Shown: positions 1-8,735, numbered from the stretch's first letter. The stretch is 64,000 bases of DNA from Chromatiales bacterium (GCA_016789885.1 JAEUPZ010000025.1:50624-114623), one strand, 5' to 3'. Notes: a model not told the origin generated them from the sequence alone. Numbers and translations: made by a program.

Positions 1-1
1 C

Positions 2-631
2 CTCGCGGTACCAGTGGCCGCGGCCGTGCTGATCGCCCGGATGGGCTGGGGCCTGCTGGCGATGGTGCCGCTGGGAGGCGCGGTCGCCTTCGTCATCACC
101 TGGCTGGCAATCGACCTGGGCCTTTACGCGGCCCACCGGCTGGCCCATGTGGCGCCTGCGCTGTGGCGGATCCACCGGGTCCACCACACGGATGCCGACG
201 TCGACGTGACCACCGGCTTCCGCTTCCACCCGGTGGAAGCCTCGCTGCAATCGCTGGTGGTGATCGCCGTAGCCACCCTGCTCGGGAGCCCGCCCCTGGC
301 CGTGGCAACCTATTCGCTGCTTATGGCCATCGTGGGCGTCGTGTCCCACGCCAACATCCGGGTGCCACGGCCCCTCGACCTGGCGCTACGGTGGTTGGTC
401 ATCACGCCCGGCATGCACCGCATCCACCATTCGGTGCACGCGGCCGACTACGACAGCAATTTCTCGGTGGCCCTCTCCTGCTGGGACCGCCTGCTAGGCA
501 CCTATCGCGCCGAGGCAAGCGCGGGCACCGTGGAGTTCGGACTGGAACCACAGGATCCGCAGCGCGACCAGCATCTCGTGCCGCTGCTCCTGGACCCTAT
601 TGCGCCACGGGTGGCGCGCAAGGCCTGGTGA
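2..631 (+). CDS. Sterol desaturase / fatty acid hydroxylase family protein (5' end outside window)
   Basis: Integral-membrane di-iron oxygenase family that hydroxylates or desaturates lipids. The histidine clusters expected for the di-iron site are visible: HRLAH, HRVHH and HRIHH, the last followed by SVHAADYDSNFS, with hydrophobic segments between them. The reading frame is open to the first base of the window, so the real start lies upstream; a GTG at 14 is in frame but is probably internal. The C-terminus is complete and ends at a TGA. Substrate cannot be told from sequence; bacterial members act on sterols, hopanoids, carotenoids or alkyl lipids. Confidence 0.85.
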   Translation, partial: LAVPVAAAVLIARMGWGLLAMVPLGGAVAFVITWLAIDLGLYAAHRLAHVAPALWRIHRVHHTDADVDVTTGFRFHPVEASLQSLVVIAVATLLGSPPLAVATYSLLMAIVGVVSHANIRVPRPLDLALRWLVITPGMHRIHHSVHAADYDSNFSVALSCWDRLLGTYRAEASAGTVEFGLEPQDPQRDQHLVPLLLDPIAPRVARKAW

Positions 632-745
632 GCTGAGCCGCGGCCACGACCCGGCTGCCGCTGGCGTGGCCTCGCCCGTGCGCGCCGCGCGGGCGTCCGG
701 CGAGGCCCTTTGCCTGGCTGCGCCGCTGACGGTTACCCTCCCCGC

Positions 746-1192
746 GTGAGCGACAGCACCACGGCCGCCATCCCCCGCTACCCCACCGCCATCGACGCGT
801 GGATCGTTGCGGCGACGCTGGCGGCCATCGGCGTCGCGCTGGCCGAGGCGATCGTCGTCTTCCCGGCCAGCCCCCCGGCGGCGTTCCTGTCGATGACCGT
901 CGTGCTGCTGGTGGCGGGCTTCGTCGGAGCCTTCAGCTATCCCTGCGAGTACCTGCTGGAAACGGACCACCTGCTGATCCGGGCGGGCTTCGCCCGCTGG
1001 CGCATCCCGTACGCGCGCATCTCGGCCGTCGAGCCGAGCCGCAGCCTGTGGGCGGGTCCGGCACTGTCACTGCGACGCGTGAAGATCGACTACGGCAGGC
1101 GCTTCGTGCTGGTGTCGCCGCGGGACCGGGAAGGGTTCATCGAGGCGCTGCGCGCGCGTGTAGTCGGCGCGCAGGCACGGACCGCGCACTGA
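746..1192 (+). CDS. PH-like domain membrane protein
   Basis: 148-residue protein with two closely spaced hydrophobic helices (residues about 15-60) followed by a compact basic beta-rich domain (YLLETDHLLIRAGFARWRIPY...VSPRDREGFIEAL pattern) that resembles the short bacterial pleckstrin-homology-like domains found after membrane hairpins. I chose the GTG at 746 (MSDSTT...) because the frame upstream is not protein-like; a start at 710 is also open. It follows the desaturase gene by 114 bp on the same strand. The role is unknown; family members are thought to sit on the inner membrane. Confidence 0.6.
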   Translation: MSDSTTAAIPRYPTAIDAWIVAATLAAIGVALAEAIVVFPASPPAAFLSMTVVLLVAGFVGAFSYPCEYLLETDHLLIRAGFARWRIPYARISAVEPSRSLWAGPALSLRRVKIDYGRRFVLVSPRDREGFIEALRARVVGAQARTAH

Positions 1193-1284
1193 CGCGCGCT
1201 GGACGGCCACAGCCCGGTCCAGGGCGCCAACAGCCAGCACGGCCCGCCAACCAGCCGGCCGTGGTCCTTGCCAGTGTCGACCAT

Positions 1285-1306
1285 ATGAGCGACTATTGAC
1301 TCTCAT
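1285..1306. promoter_or_regulatory. Candidate operator of the Xre-RES toxin-antitoxin operon
   Basis: A 22-bp imperfect palindrome, ATGAG at the left edge and CTCAT at the right edge with a partly symmetric centre, sits about 20 bp before the antitoxin start and just ahead of its strong Shine-Dalgarno GAGGAGGT (1309-1316). Type II antitoxins usually repress their own operon through such a site. Inferred from symmetry and position only. Confidence 0.35.
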
Positions 1307-1324
1307 TTGAGGAGGTGCGGAGTC

Positions 1325-1891
1325 ATGGCGAAGCCGGCCAGGCAGCCCCCGACCGACAAGCCGAGGGCCACCGGTCTCTACAAGGCCTCGGGACGAGTAC
1401 GGGAACACAAGGTCCGTGAACCTCAGGGGGCCGCAGCGACGAGGGTCTTTGTGGCGGAGGTTCCGGCGACGGCGCGAGCCGTATACCGGTCGACGCCGGT
1501 AGAGCGCATCCGGATGGTCCGCACCGGTGTACCTGCGCGGTTCGTGGTTGATCTCAGCGCCGCCATGGCCCTGCCGAGGGAACGCCTGTACGCGGCGACC
1601 GGACTGGCGCGCGCCACCATCGACCGCAAGGTGACGAACGAGGATGTCCTGGCGCGCGGCGAAAGCGAGGCAGTCGTCGGCCTCACGCAACTGATCGGCC
1701 AGGCTGCAGCCATGGTCGAAGAGTCCGGCCCGGCCGGGGACTTCGACGCCGCCCGCTGGATCGGGGCCTGGCTGCAGCGCCCCCACGCCGCCCTCGACGG
1801 CAAGACCCCGGCGGAGTTCATGGATACCGCAGAGGGGCGGGCCCTGGTCGCCAACCTGCTCGCCCAGCAGCAGTCTGGCGGCTACGCCTGA
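1325..1891 (+). CDS. Xre/MbcA/ParS-type antitoxin (DUF2384)
   Basis: 188-residue antitoxin of the Xre-RES (ParS/MbcA) type II family. The N-terminal 60 residues are basic and low-complexity, a helical Xre-like region follows (VVDLSAAMALPRERLY, then GLARATIDRK), and the C-terminal toxin-binding DUF2384 region contains the family pattern AARWIGAWLQRPHAALDGK and TPAEFM. The ATG is preceded by GAGGAGGT with 8-bp spacing. The stop is two bases from the start of the RES toxin gene, as expected for a co-translated pair. It should neutralise the toxin and autorepress the operon. The long basic N-terminal extension is somewhat unusual. Confidence 0.9.
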   Translation: MAKPARQPPTDKPRATGLYKASGRVREHKVREPQGAAATRVFVAEVPATARAVYRSTPVERIRMVRTGVPARFVVDLSAAMALPRERLYAATGLARATIDRKVTNEDVLARGESEAVVGLTQLIGQAAAMVEESGPAGDFDAARWIGAWLQRPHAALDGKTPAEFMDTAEGRALVANLLAQQQSGGYA

Positions 1892-1893
1892 CC

Positions 1894-2379
1894 ATGGTGA
1901 CGCTGTACCGGATCGGTGTGGACACGCCGGCCTTCGGGGCAGACGACACGACCGGCGAGGGGGCGCGCCTGCACGGCGGGCGCTGGAACCGGCCCGAGAC
2001 GCCGATGCTCTACACCAGCACGACCCGGGCGCTTGCCTACCTCGAGGCCCTCGTGCACCTGTCGGGCGGCGCCCTCCCCCTCAACCGGTACCTGGTCGAG
2101 TTGTCGGTGCCCGACGACCTCTGGGCGACACGCTCAACGTTCGATCCGGCGAGCCATGTCGGGTGGGATGCGCGACCACCGGGGCTCGTGTCGATGGACT
2201 GGGGCGACCGATGGGCCAGGGGTGGATCCACCCTGCTGGCCGAGGTGCCGTCCGTCGTCATTCCCGCCGAGACGAACGTGCTCGTGAATCCGCGTCACCC
2301 CCGGATCGGCAAGGTCCGCGCGCGCAAGAGCCAGCGCGTCGAGTTCGACGCGCGGCTGATTCCGCAGCTGATGCCCTGA
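1894..2379 (+). CDS. RES-domain toxin
   Basis: 161-residue toxin of the RES family; characterised members deplete or modify NAD+. The conserved core is visible: RLHGGRWNRP near residue 26, MLYTSTTRALAYLEALVHL around 38-56, and a downstream WGDRW element. Arg30, Tyr40 and Glu51 fall where the Arg-Tyr-Glu active-site triad of RES toxins is expected, so the enzyme looks intact. It directly follows its DUF2384 antitoxin. Confidence 0.9.
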   Translation: MVTLYRIGVDTPAFGADDTTGEGARLHGGRWNRPETPMLYTSTTRALAYLEALVHLSGGALPLNRYLVELSVPDDLWATRSTFDPASHVGWDARPPGLVSMDWGDRWARGGSTLLAEVPSVVIPAETNVLVNPRHPRIGKVRARKSQRVEFDARLIPQLMP

Positions 2380-2464
2380 GCCCGGGGACGCGGCGAGGCC
2401 CGGCACGCGCGGTGCGCCGGGCCGATGCCCATGCGGAAACCCGGCTGACGAAATCCGTGGAGCG

Positions 2465-2728
2465 TCAGGCCTGCGGACCGCCAGCCTCGGCGAGCAGCGC
2501 ATCCACCTCGATCTCGGCCGCCAGCCAGTCGTCGAGCTCGGAGCCCGGCTCGAAGCCCCGCTGCTCGGCGCGGTAGTACGCGGCCTCGGCGATCATGCGA
2601 TACCGGTCCTCGCCGGCGAGGGCCGCCGTGTGCGAGGCCCTTGCCCCGGAACTGCGTCCCTGTCGGGCGCGACTGGCGGCGCCCGCCGCAGGCGACCGGC
2701 TGACGTTCGTACCGACGATAGTGGCCAT
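2465..2728 (-). CDS. DUF2934 domain protein
   Basis: 87-residue protein. Residues 40-80 carry the DUF2934 pattern RYRMIAEAAYYRAEQRG then WLAAEIEVDALL, a short amphipathic helical domain with no known function, often found in stress-related small proteins of proteobacteria. The N-terminal 38 residues are basic and probably disordered. The ATG at 2728 is the only good start; upstream codons belong to a frame without protein character. Confidence 0.75.
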   Translation of the reverse strand: MATIVGTNVSRSPAAGAASRARQGRSSGARASHTAALAGEDRYRMIAEAAYYRAEQRGFEPGSELDDWLAAEIEVDALLAEAGGPQA

Positions 2729-2898
2729 GATCCGTACCTCGCTGGCTGTGCTGTAGATGGACTGGCTTCCCCGCCCCTTCGTGCGCTGATGCAATGACTC
2801 CTGAGGATCACGCCGCCCGGGTCTCGGGGCCATACGCGGTTGCCGCAGCCCCGAACGCGACCCCGGGCCGGCGGCCGAACGCAGCCGGTCGCGACGGC

Positions 2899-4461
2899 TC
2901 AGTCGGCCGCGGTATCGCCGGCACCCGCCGGCCCGGCGGCGGCGCCAGCCGGCGCAGCGGGCCCGGCGGCCGCGCGGCCCTCCAGGTCGGCGAGCCACTG
3001 GTCGAACTCCGGGCTCGTGGCCCCGTGCCGGCGGGCCGCCACGGTCTGTACGTGGGGCAACGCCGCCGCGCGCTCACCGGCCGCCATCAGCGCCTGGGCA
3101 AGCATCAACCGGATCTCCTCGTTGCCGGGGTACAGGTCCCAGGCCATCTCGAGGGACTCGACGGCCTTGTCGGGCCTGCCTTCGGCCAGGTACGTCATGC
3201 CGTTCATGGCGAGCGTCTCGGGGATGTCGGGGTTGATCTTGTAGCTGCGTGTGTAGTGGCGGCGCGCCTCGACCCAGGCGGTGCCCGCGGCCGCTGCGTC
3301 GCCGGCCTTTGCCGCCCGGATGGCGACATCCGCGTAGTACCCCCCAAGCTCCAGCTCGTTCAGCGCATTGCCGGGTTCAGCCTCGATGGCCCGCTGGTAG
3401 AGCGCTTCGGCAGCGGCAAAGTCACCACCGAACTTGCGCACGTCACCCATGCCGGCGAGGGCGCGGGCATTGGCCGGATTGCGGGCGAGGGCCGCGGCGA
3501 AGTACGGCTCCGCGGCCTTCGCACCGTCGCCGCCGAACATCAACAGCCAGCCGAGTTGGGTGGCCACCTCATCGGCCGGCACGGCCCGCACGGAGGCGCG
3601 GTCAGCGGGATAGGGTCCGGGCATCTTCCCGCGGAAGAACGGCAGCTTCGTCGAGTACTTGCGCAGCACGCTGCGCAGCTTCCCGACCTCGATGCCGAAG
3701 GCCTGCTCGAAGGCCGCCGGGGGCGCCATGCCCTCGGCCGTGAGATCCAGGTACTCGGTCATCTCCGCCGCCAGGTCCGCATTGGGACGGCCGAAGTTCA
3801 GGTAGTGCATGAGCAGCCAGCTCTGGGCGAAGAACATCCCCATCTGGTCGCGTTCCAGCACCAGGGGACTCGCGACCGACAGCAGCCGGTCGAACTCGAG
3901 CACCTGCTGGTACTGGTTGGTGGCGTTCAGCCACGACGCGCGCAGCGGCGACACCTTGCCGAACACGATGTCGTTGCCCTTGATCTCGAAGGTCATCAGC
4001 ACCTCGGCGAAACCTTCGTCGAACCACGCGGGATACAGCCGTGGACTGTGGTTGTGCACGACCATGTGCACGTACTCGTGCTTGATGGCATCGTCGAGGA
4101 AGCCACCGGACGGTGACAGCACCAGCTCGTTGCTACGCATCGTCTTGCGCAGGTAGCCGGCGACACCGTCCCGCAGGCCGAACTCCGGGCGCCGCTCCGG
4201 CATCAGGTACACCGTCGTCGGCACCCGCTCGCGCACGTCGTCCAGGTTGGTGACCGCGAGCACGAAGCGGCGGAAGTTCTCCAGCTCGACGGCGAACTCG
4301 CGGCTGCGCCGCTCGTCGAGGCCCGACAGCAGGCGGAGGTTGTCGGTGCGCACCTCGACCCAGGGGCGCTCCCAGAGTTCGGCGGCGGGTGCTGCACTGG
4401 CGAGGAACAGCAGGAGGACGGCGAAGGCGGCCTTCGACGGGGCCGGTGCGGTGACTGGCAT
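2899..4461 (-). CDS. Secreted gluzincin-type metallopeptidase with TPR repeats
   Basis: 520 residues. A signal peptide (KAAFAVLLLFLASAAPAAA-like, cleavage near residue 28) is followed by a peptidase-MA-like domain with the zinc motif HEYVH at 128-132 and a downstream glutamate in WFDEGFAEVL (about 147-155), as in gluzincins. From about residue 290 the protein is built of TPR units (for example AEPYFAAALARNPANARALAGMG, about 320-440) and it ends in an Ala/Gly/Pro-rich tail. Likely periplasmic or surface peptidase. It stands alone on the minus strand. A GGGTGA-N6-TCACCC palindrome lies 52 bp upstream. Confidence 0.8.
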   Translation of the reverse strand: MPVTAPAPSKAAFAVLLLFLASAAPAAELWERPWVEVRTDNLRLLSGLDERRSREFAVELENFRRFVLAVTNLDDVRERVPTTVYLMPERRPEFGLRDGVAGYLRKTMRSNELVLSPSGGFLDDAIKHEYVHMVVHNHSPRLYPAWFDEGFAEVLMTFEIKGNDIVFGKVSPLRASWLNATNQYQQVLEFDRLLSVASPLVLERDQMGMFFAQSWLLMHYLNFGRPNADLAAEMTEYLDLTAEGMAPPAAFEQAFGIEVGKLRSVLRKYSTKLPFFRGKMPGPYPADRASVRAVPADEVATQLGWLLMFGGDGAKAAEPYFAAALARNPANARALAGMGDVRKFGGDFAAAEALYQRAIEAEPGNALNELELGGYYADVAIRAAKAGDAAAAGTAWVEARRHYTRSYKINPDIPETLAMNGMTYLAEGRPDKAVESLEMAWDLYPGNEEIRLMLAQALMAAGERAAALPHVQTVAARRHGATSPEFDQWLADLEGRAAAGPAAPAGAAAGPAGAGDTAAD

Positions 4462-5011
4462 GGCGGTTACCCCCGGGGTCTGCGCGGTCGTCCCGATGCT
4501 AGCGCCGGGCGCGGGTGAGGCGCATCACCCATGGGGCGCGGCATGAACACCAGGACTGCCACCTGCCCTGCCAGCCAGGGACGCAGGAATCCGGCAGGCC
4601 AAACCGTTGATCCGAAATCCGTCTCAGCCTTCCCTGGATCTGCCTGCCACAGCGTCATGACTGGCTACAGGAGATTGCAAGGGCCGATCAGCCAAAGCGA
4701 ATCGGTGGTTACGGGACACGCACCAGCTACGTATACAGCCATGTGTACAGGGGCTCGGCCTTATGCGGGCCGACGGTTTAGGTCACGCGCCGTGGCGAGC
4801 GCGCCAGCGGGCGGCGCTCACTGGCAGGACCCTGGGCCCGACGGCCAAGCGGTGGCAGGGCCAGGTACGACGTGAGCCCCTTCCGGCCGTCTGGCCCCCT
4901 GCGGTCAGGACGATGCTTCACGGGTGCCCGCCGATCTCCCTCCCGGGCCTCGCCCGGGCGTCACGCTCCGCCGTCCTGGTGGTCCGGTAGCTGGAAATGA
5001 CAGGCGCGTCG
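4462..5011. other. Intergenic stretch with no convincing gene
   Basis: About 550 bp between the divergently read-through ends of the TPR peptidase (start side) and the TonB-like gene (stop side). It holds the palindrome at 4513-4530 and a somewhat less GC-rich block around 4600-4750. Short open frames exist on both strands, but none shows a recognisable domain, ribosome site or balanced composition. Confidence 0.5.
4513..4530. promoter_or_regulatory. GGGTGA-N6-TCACCC palindrome upstream of the TPR peptidase
   Basis: Perfect 6-bp inverted repeat, GGGTGA at 4513-4518 and TCACCC at 4525-4530, located 52-69 bp upstream of the start at 4461. The same TCACCC/GGGTGA hexamers recur before other secreted-protein genes between 4.5 and 12.2 kb (see findings). 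Here the half-sites are in the opposite order, so it may be a variant. A shared regulator-binding site is an inference. Confidence 0.35.
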
Positions 5012-6193
5012 TCAATCGCTCGCCGGACCACCAGTGCCGCCCGGCAACGCTGGTGCATCGAGCACGACAAAACGGGTTCCGGGCCGGCCGGTAATCAGGA
5101 CGGCGCAGTCACCCCAAGGTACAGGCACCGTCCAGGTCTTTCCGCCTTCGACGGGATCCATGAACGTACGCTGCTCGCAGCGAAGCTCCAGTTCGCCGAG
5201 AGATCCGGCTATGTCGCGGATCGTGAGACTTCGCCCGACGAGCTCGTAGATCCACGAGCCTTCCGCCGCACCTGGACGGATCGCGGCAATCTCCCCGGGC
5301 ACGGTGAACCCCGTCGTCCTCGTGGCCGCCTCGCGTATCGCCTCGGCGTTACTGTCCAGTGCATCGTTGCTGGCGCCGGGCCCGAAGCTCCTCAGCACGC
5401 CGTAAGTCTGCAGCGCGCTGCGGTACAGGTGCAGTCTGACCTGCAAGTCGAACAGGGTCCGGAGCACGACGGGAGCGTTCGTTGGGGACACGTACCGGAC
5501 CGCCTCGAGCAGATTCCGCAGCTGTCCCTGCAAGTCGAGTCGGGCTGCGTCGACCTTGGCAAGGAACCAGTGAATGGTTCCCCAGACAGGGTAAGAGAGG
5601 TCCCGCTCTGCCCGAAGCTGTTCAAGTGCGAGCTCGGCGGCATCCAGCCGGCCCTCTTCGATGAGGCGGTTGATCCGCTTGAACGCCTTCTCGCGCCTCT
5701 CGCGCAGGGGGTACTTGTCGTCTGACGTCTTCAGGACGACAAGCCGATCGTCCATTCGTTGCGGGACCGGCTGCCCCTCCCTGGTGGCCGGAGCGTACTT
5801 CCTCGCGCCAACGGCCTCAGTCACGGCAGCTTCGAGGGCCGGAGTGCCACTGGAATCGACGATGATCAGGTCACCGACCGTGCCATCGGGCAGCACGACG
5901 TAACTGACGTCAACCCAACCACCACCGTCCTGCGGAACCTTCGGCTGCCTGGCCTCGATGAGGCGTGCAGGAACGATCGTGGTACCCGCTAGGGCCCCGG
6001 AGGCACCGGCCATGACCAGCAGGCTCATGCACCCGAGCGACGCGAGTACGCGTGTCGCGGCACGACGACCCCGACCGGCCTCTGAGGTTCCGGCGCGTGT
6101 TCGTCCGCGGTCTGCCCGGGTGATGGCACGCTCGGGCGTCGCCAACCCGTCGCTGTCCTGACCGTGATCCAGACCTTCAGACTCCCTCCACAC
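5012..6193 (-). CDS. TonB C-terminal-like exported protein
   Basis: Up to 393 residues. After an Arg-rich N-terminus and a hydrophobic signal segment (LASLGCMSLLVMAGASGALA), residues about 75-140 look like a TonB C-terminal domain (VDVSYVVLPDGTVGDLIIV, then AVTEAVGARKYAPATREGQPV). The remainder is an all-helical region rich in Glu/Arg/Leu, probably repeat-like, and a C-terminal beta region. No proline-rich TonB spacer is present, so it is probably a stand-alone periplasmic TonB-domain protein, not the energy transducer itself. The start is uncertain: the GTG at 6193 keeps a basic n-region, whereas the ATG at 6028 would leave a signal peptide with no positive charge. Confidence 0.6.
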   Translation of the reverse strand: MWRESEGLDHGQDSDGLATPERAITRADRGRTRAGTSEAGRGRRAATRVLASLGCMSLLVMAGASGALAGTTIVPARLIEARQPKVPQDGGGWVDVSYVVLPDGTVGDLIIVDSSGTPALEAAVTEAVGARKYAPATREGQPVPQRMDDRLVVLKTSDDKYPLRERREKAFKRINRLIEEGRLDAAELALEQLRAERDLSYPVWGTIHWFLAKVDAARLDLQGQLRNLLEAVRYVSPTNAPVVLRTLFDLQVRLHLYRSALQTYGVLRSFGPGASNDALDSNAEAIREAATRTTGFTVPGEIAAIRPGAAEGSWIYELVGRSLTIRDIAGSLGELELRCEQRTFMDPVEGGKTWTVPVPWGDCAVLITGRPGTRFVVLDAPALPGGTGGPASD

Positions 6194-6202
6194 GTCCCGA
6201 TC

Positions 6203-6245
6203 ATGGCACGGCCACGGTGACGGCGGCATCACCCGCGCCGGGCGC
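6203..6245. promoter_or_regulatory. Repeated element with degenerate TCACCC-N5-GGGCGC palindrome
   Basis: The 32 bp at 6203-6234 match 9974-10005 at 28 of 32 positions (ATGGCACGG at the left, GTGACGGCGG in the middle, CATCACCC at the right). The right edge forms TCACCC (6229-6234)-N5-GGGCGC (6240-6245), a weakened version of the palindrome seen before neighbouring genes. It starts 10 bp upstream of the possible GTG start of the TonB-like gene. Confidence 0.35.
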
Positions 6246-6403
6246 TGTCGCGCAGTGGGGCAATTCCCGACCCGACAGCGTGAGTTGATCACCCAGCGTG
6301 ACCTGGCGCAGTCGGATGGGGAACACTTGGCGAAGGCACGCGCCAGATCGGGGCACATGACCGAGAAATGGCGCCTGACCCGTCAGTCCTGGCCGCCACC
6401 GGG

Positions 6404-6419
6404 TCACCCATTCGGATGG
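6404..6419. promoter_or_regulatory. Possible degenerate TCACCC palindrome before the putative lipoprotein gene
   Basis: TCACCC at 6404-6409, four bases, then GGATGG at 6414-6419, about 60 bp upstream of the start at 6479. The second half matches the consensus GGGTGA only partly, so this member is tentative. Confidence 0.2.
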
Positions 6420-6478
6420 TGCGCGGCCGACAGTGGTCTGCTACAAGCGGTGTCATTCGAGGAACGGCCATCGTCGCC

Positions 6479-6928
6479 ATGGTCTGGATAGCTCAACCCC
6501 ATCGCTTTGCAGTGCTTGCGTTAGCCGCGGCAGTCCAGACCACCGGCTGTTCGGGACCCGGGCCATTCATCAGCAGAGTCGATCGCCTTGCCAAGTTGCC
6601 CGCCCTTACCAATGCCAGATCCCTGACTGGCACTGAAAGGATCGCCGCGGTCGAGCAACAGCGCTGCGTGCTTCTGACCTCTCGGCGAGAGATAGCAGCG
6701 CCAGTGGCTTACACCGAGGGAGGTGATGTCAAGAATGCCGCCGCGCTGATCGATCACGCCGTTGGATCGGATGGCGGGAATGCCTATTGGGTCTCCGACT
6801 ACGTCTGGGTGCCCGGAATGTCCGGTGAATACCTGGCGACGCAATTACGAGTTCAGTTCGACACCTTCTTGTGCGAGGAGAACCTCGACGAGCAGCCCGC
6901 CTCTACTACTGACGACCCCATGACCTGA
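6479..6928 (+). CDS. Putative lipoprotein of unknown function
   Basis: 149 residues. From the ATG at 6479 there is an n-region, a hydrophobic core (FAVLALAAAV) and a cysteine in the context QTTGC near residue 25, which is a plausible though not ideal lipobox. The mature part has two further cysteines (EQQRCVLL, DTFLCEEN), a region like GGNAYWVSDYVWVPG, and no domain I can name. Composition is noticeably less GC-rich than the neighbours, which may mark transfer or relaxed selection. An alternative ATG lies at 6416. Confidence 0.5.
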   Translation: MVWIAQPHRFAVLALAAAVQTTGCSGPGPFISRVDRLAKLPALTNARSLTGTERIAAVEQQRCVLLTSRREIAAPVAYTEGGDVKNAAALIDHAVGSDGGNAYWVSDYVWVPGMSGEYLATQLRVQFDTFLCEENLDEQPASTTDDPMT

Positions 6929-7091
6929 CGCGACCACAGTATTTATCACGCAACGCCGACGCTCGTAGCATCAGATGCTCCCCTTTCAGGACCCAGCTCC
7001 GCCGGCGGGTTGCCAGAAGCAGGAGAACTGCAGGCAGGCCGGCTGGCGGGACTAGCCATTGTCGACAGCACGGCGCAGCCCGTCCCACCGA

Positions 7092-8231
7092 CTACCTGTA
7101 AAGCCGCGTGCGCCATAGGCCCATCAAGCCCAGCGCTGATCCGAGGAGCCATACGGCCGGGGGCGCAGGGATGGGTGTCAGGTTGGCGAGAAACGCCCGG
7201 CGAGACCCGCTGCGTTCGACGTACCCGGCGACCCACTGTCCATCGCCCGAGATGCCCCAGGCCACGCTCTCTGTCCAGCGCTCCATTCCGGTGGCGCCAT
7301 TGGCCGCCAGGACGTCGAAGAGGCTCTGCATACCGCCGTCACTGGTCCACACGAAGGCCCGGTTGCCGTCGCGGGGTGTCCAGCCAGCACCCACCACGAC
7401 TTTGCCGTCGTCCGAGACGTCGAACGCAACGGTCTGGAGCGCGCCACCCTGCGGCCCATTAAGACCCACCATGCCGCCTTCCTCGGTCCACCGGAAGGCC
7501 TCCTCGCCGGATGCGCTGTTGCCACCACCGACGACCACGCTGCCATCAGCGGAGGCGCCATAAGCAACACTGAAGAACGCGCCGCCCGGCAGGTCGCCGA
7601 GGCCGGCCATGCCGCCGGCCTGCGTCCAGCGGAAGGCCTCGAAGCCGGCGTCGCCATTGCTTATCCCCACCACCACACTGCCGTCGGCGGAGACGCCTGC
7701 GGCACGGCTCTCGAAGATCCCGCCCGGCAGGTCGCCGAGTCCGACCATGCCGCCTGCTTCGGTCCAGCGGAAGGCCTCGGCACCTGAGACGCTCGCTCCG
7801 AAACCGACCACGACGCTGCCGTCGGCAGAGACGCCATTGGCCCCACTCTGGAACGTCCCGCCCGGCAGATCCCCAAGGCCGACCATCCCGCCCGCCGCGG
7901 TCCAGCGGAAGGCCTCAAAACCTGACGCGCTGCTGCTACGACCGATCACTACGGCCCCGTCAGCCGAGACACCTCGGGCCGAGCTGAAAAAGTCGCCCCC
8001 AGGCAAGTCGCCGAGGCCGGCCATGCCGCCCGGCGCGGTCCAGCGGAAGGCCTCGGTGGCTGAGAAGTTGTTCACGCTCTCGCCCACGACCATGCGGCCA
8101 TCGTCGGACACGCCGCCCGTCGCTTCGCTCCGCAGTTGGGAACCCGACAGGAATCCCAGCACCGTGAAGCTGGCCGCGCTGGCTGATCCACAAGCGAGCA
8201 GCAGGACCAGCCCGCCGAACAAGCGTTTCAT
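7092..8231 (-). CDS. HAF-repeat protein with VPLPA/PEP-CTERM-like sorting tail
   Basis: 379 residues: signal peptide (MKRLFGGLVLLLACGSASA), then about seven tandem repeats of roughly 46 residues, each with the core EAFRWT..GGM, GLGDLPGG, and GVSADGSVVVG, which is the HAF-repeat signature and should fold as a beta-propeller. The C-terminus has IPAPPAVWLLGSALGLMGLW followed by basic residues, matching the VPLPA type of PEP-CTERM anchors that exosortase/archaeosortase-type enzymes process. Such proteins are exported and often associated with exopolysaccharide. The repeats are also visible in DNA as a tandem array of about 138-bp units. A perfect TCACCC-N4-GGGTGA palindrome lies 78 bp upstream. 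Confidence 0.85.
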   Translation of the reverse strand: MKRLFGGLVLLLACGSASAASFTVLGFLSGSQLRSEATGGVSDDGRMVVGESVNNFSATEAFRWTAPGGMAGLGDLPGGDFFSSARGVSADGAVVIGRSSSASGFEAFRWTAAGGMVGLGDLPGGTFQSGANGVSADGSVVVGFGASVSGAEAFRWTEAGGMVGLGDLPGGIFESRAAGVSADGSVVVGISNGDAGFEAFRWTQAGGMAGLGDLPGGAFFSVAYGASADGSVVVGGGNSASGEEAFRWTEEGGMVGLNGPQGGALQTVAFDVSDDGKVVVGAGWTPRDGNRAFVWTSDGGMQSLFDVLAANGATGMERWTESVAWGISGDGQWVAGYVERSGSRRAFLANLTPIPAPPAVWLLGSALGLMGLWRTRLYR

Positions 8232-8308
8232 CGTCGTTCCCCCGCCGCGCGTGTACGCGCGTCTTTCGTTTGCGCCCGACGCTAACGCCCCCGTGGAATG
8301 CCCGTCAA

Positions 8309-8324
8309 TCACCCATTTGGGTGA
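8309..8324. promoter_or_regulatory. Perfect TCACCC-N4-GGGTGA palindrome upstream of the HAF-repeat gene
   Basis: TCACCC at 8309-8314, ATTT, GGGTGA at 8319-8324. This is the cleanest member of a set of similar palindromes between 4.5 and 12.2 kb. It lies 78-93 bp before the start at 8231, a position suited to a transcription factor site. The regulator is unknown. Confidence 0.45.
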
Positions 8325-8383
8325 GGCTGCCCGAGGGTGCGTGATGTCCAGACGCATCTGCAGCGCAGGGCACTGCGGGCCGT

Positions 8384-8581
8384 TCACCTCGGTGGCGCGC
8401 TGGCCGCAGCAGCAGGAACCCCAATGCACCGCTGGCAGTCGGTGACGTCGAGTCGGAACACCCGCGCCAGCCGCTGCGCCCAGGTCAGCGCCCGGTACAC
8501 GTCGGCCGGAGCGCAGCCGGAATTCGCTGCATCAGTCGTTGGCCAGGACGGGGCGGTGGGTCTGCGGGTCGGCGCGAGCAA
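8384..8581 (-). pseudogene. Remnant of an IS91-type transposase C-terminus
   Basis: The minus strand encodes a short open piece containing YRALTWAQRLARVF, RLDV and then CQRC. This matches the end of IS91/IS801-like transposases, where a WA.LL.RVF.iDV segment precedes a CPRCGG zinc-like knuckle. After the second cysteine the expected glycine pair and downstream residues are lost, and no upstream transposase domain is present in any frame. It sits in the 504-bp gap between the two HAF-repeat genes; the rest of that gap holds only the palindrome at 8309-8324. Confidence 0.4.
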
Positions 8582-8735
8582 CTGGACATAAGTCGAGCAT
8601 TCTCGCGCCGCCAGCCATCTGCGTTCCTGCTGCGGATTGGCGTAACGCCTGCGATGGTGTTCAATCGTGCGACCTGACGTGTCGACGCCAGCCGTGTCGC
8701 CGTCGCGTTGGCATCAAACAGGGGGTGCTACTGCC

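Noticed and set aside
4730..4770. Two TACAG-type half-sites that resemble a LexA box
   Set aside because: Spacing and orientation are those of a direct repeat, not the LexA palindrome, and no SOS gene adjoins.
7460..8060. Tandem DNA repeats of about 138 bp considered as a CRISPR or satellite array
   Set aside because: They are the coding repeats of the HAF protein, in frame and variable at third positions; there are no spacers.
7609..8445. A plus-strand 278-codon frame opposite the HAF-repeat gene, with repeated Pro/Ser/Thr-rich units
   Set aside because: The repetition is the mirror of the HAF repeats; there is no ribosome site and no signal peptide.
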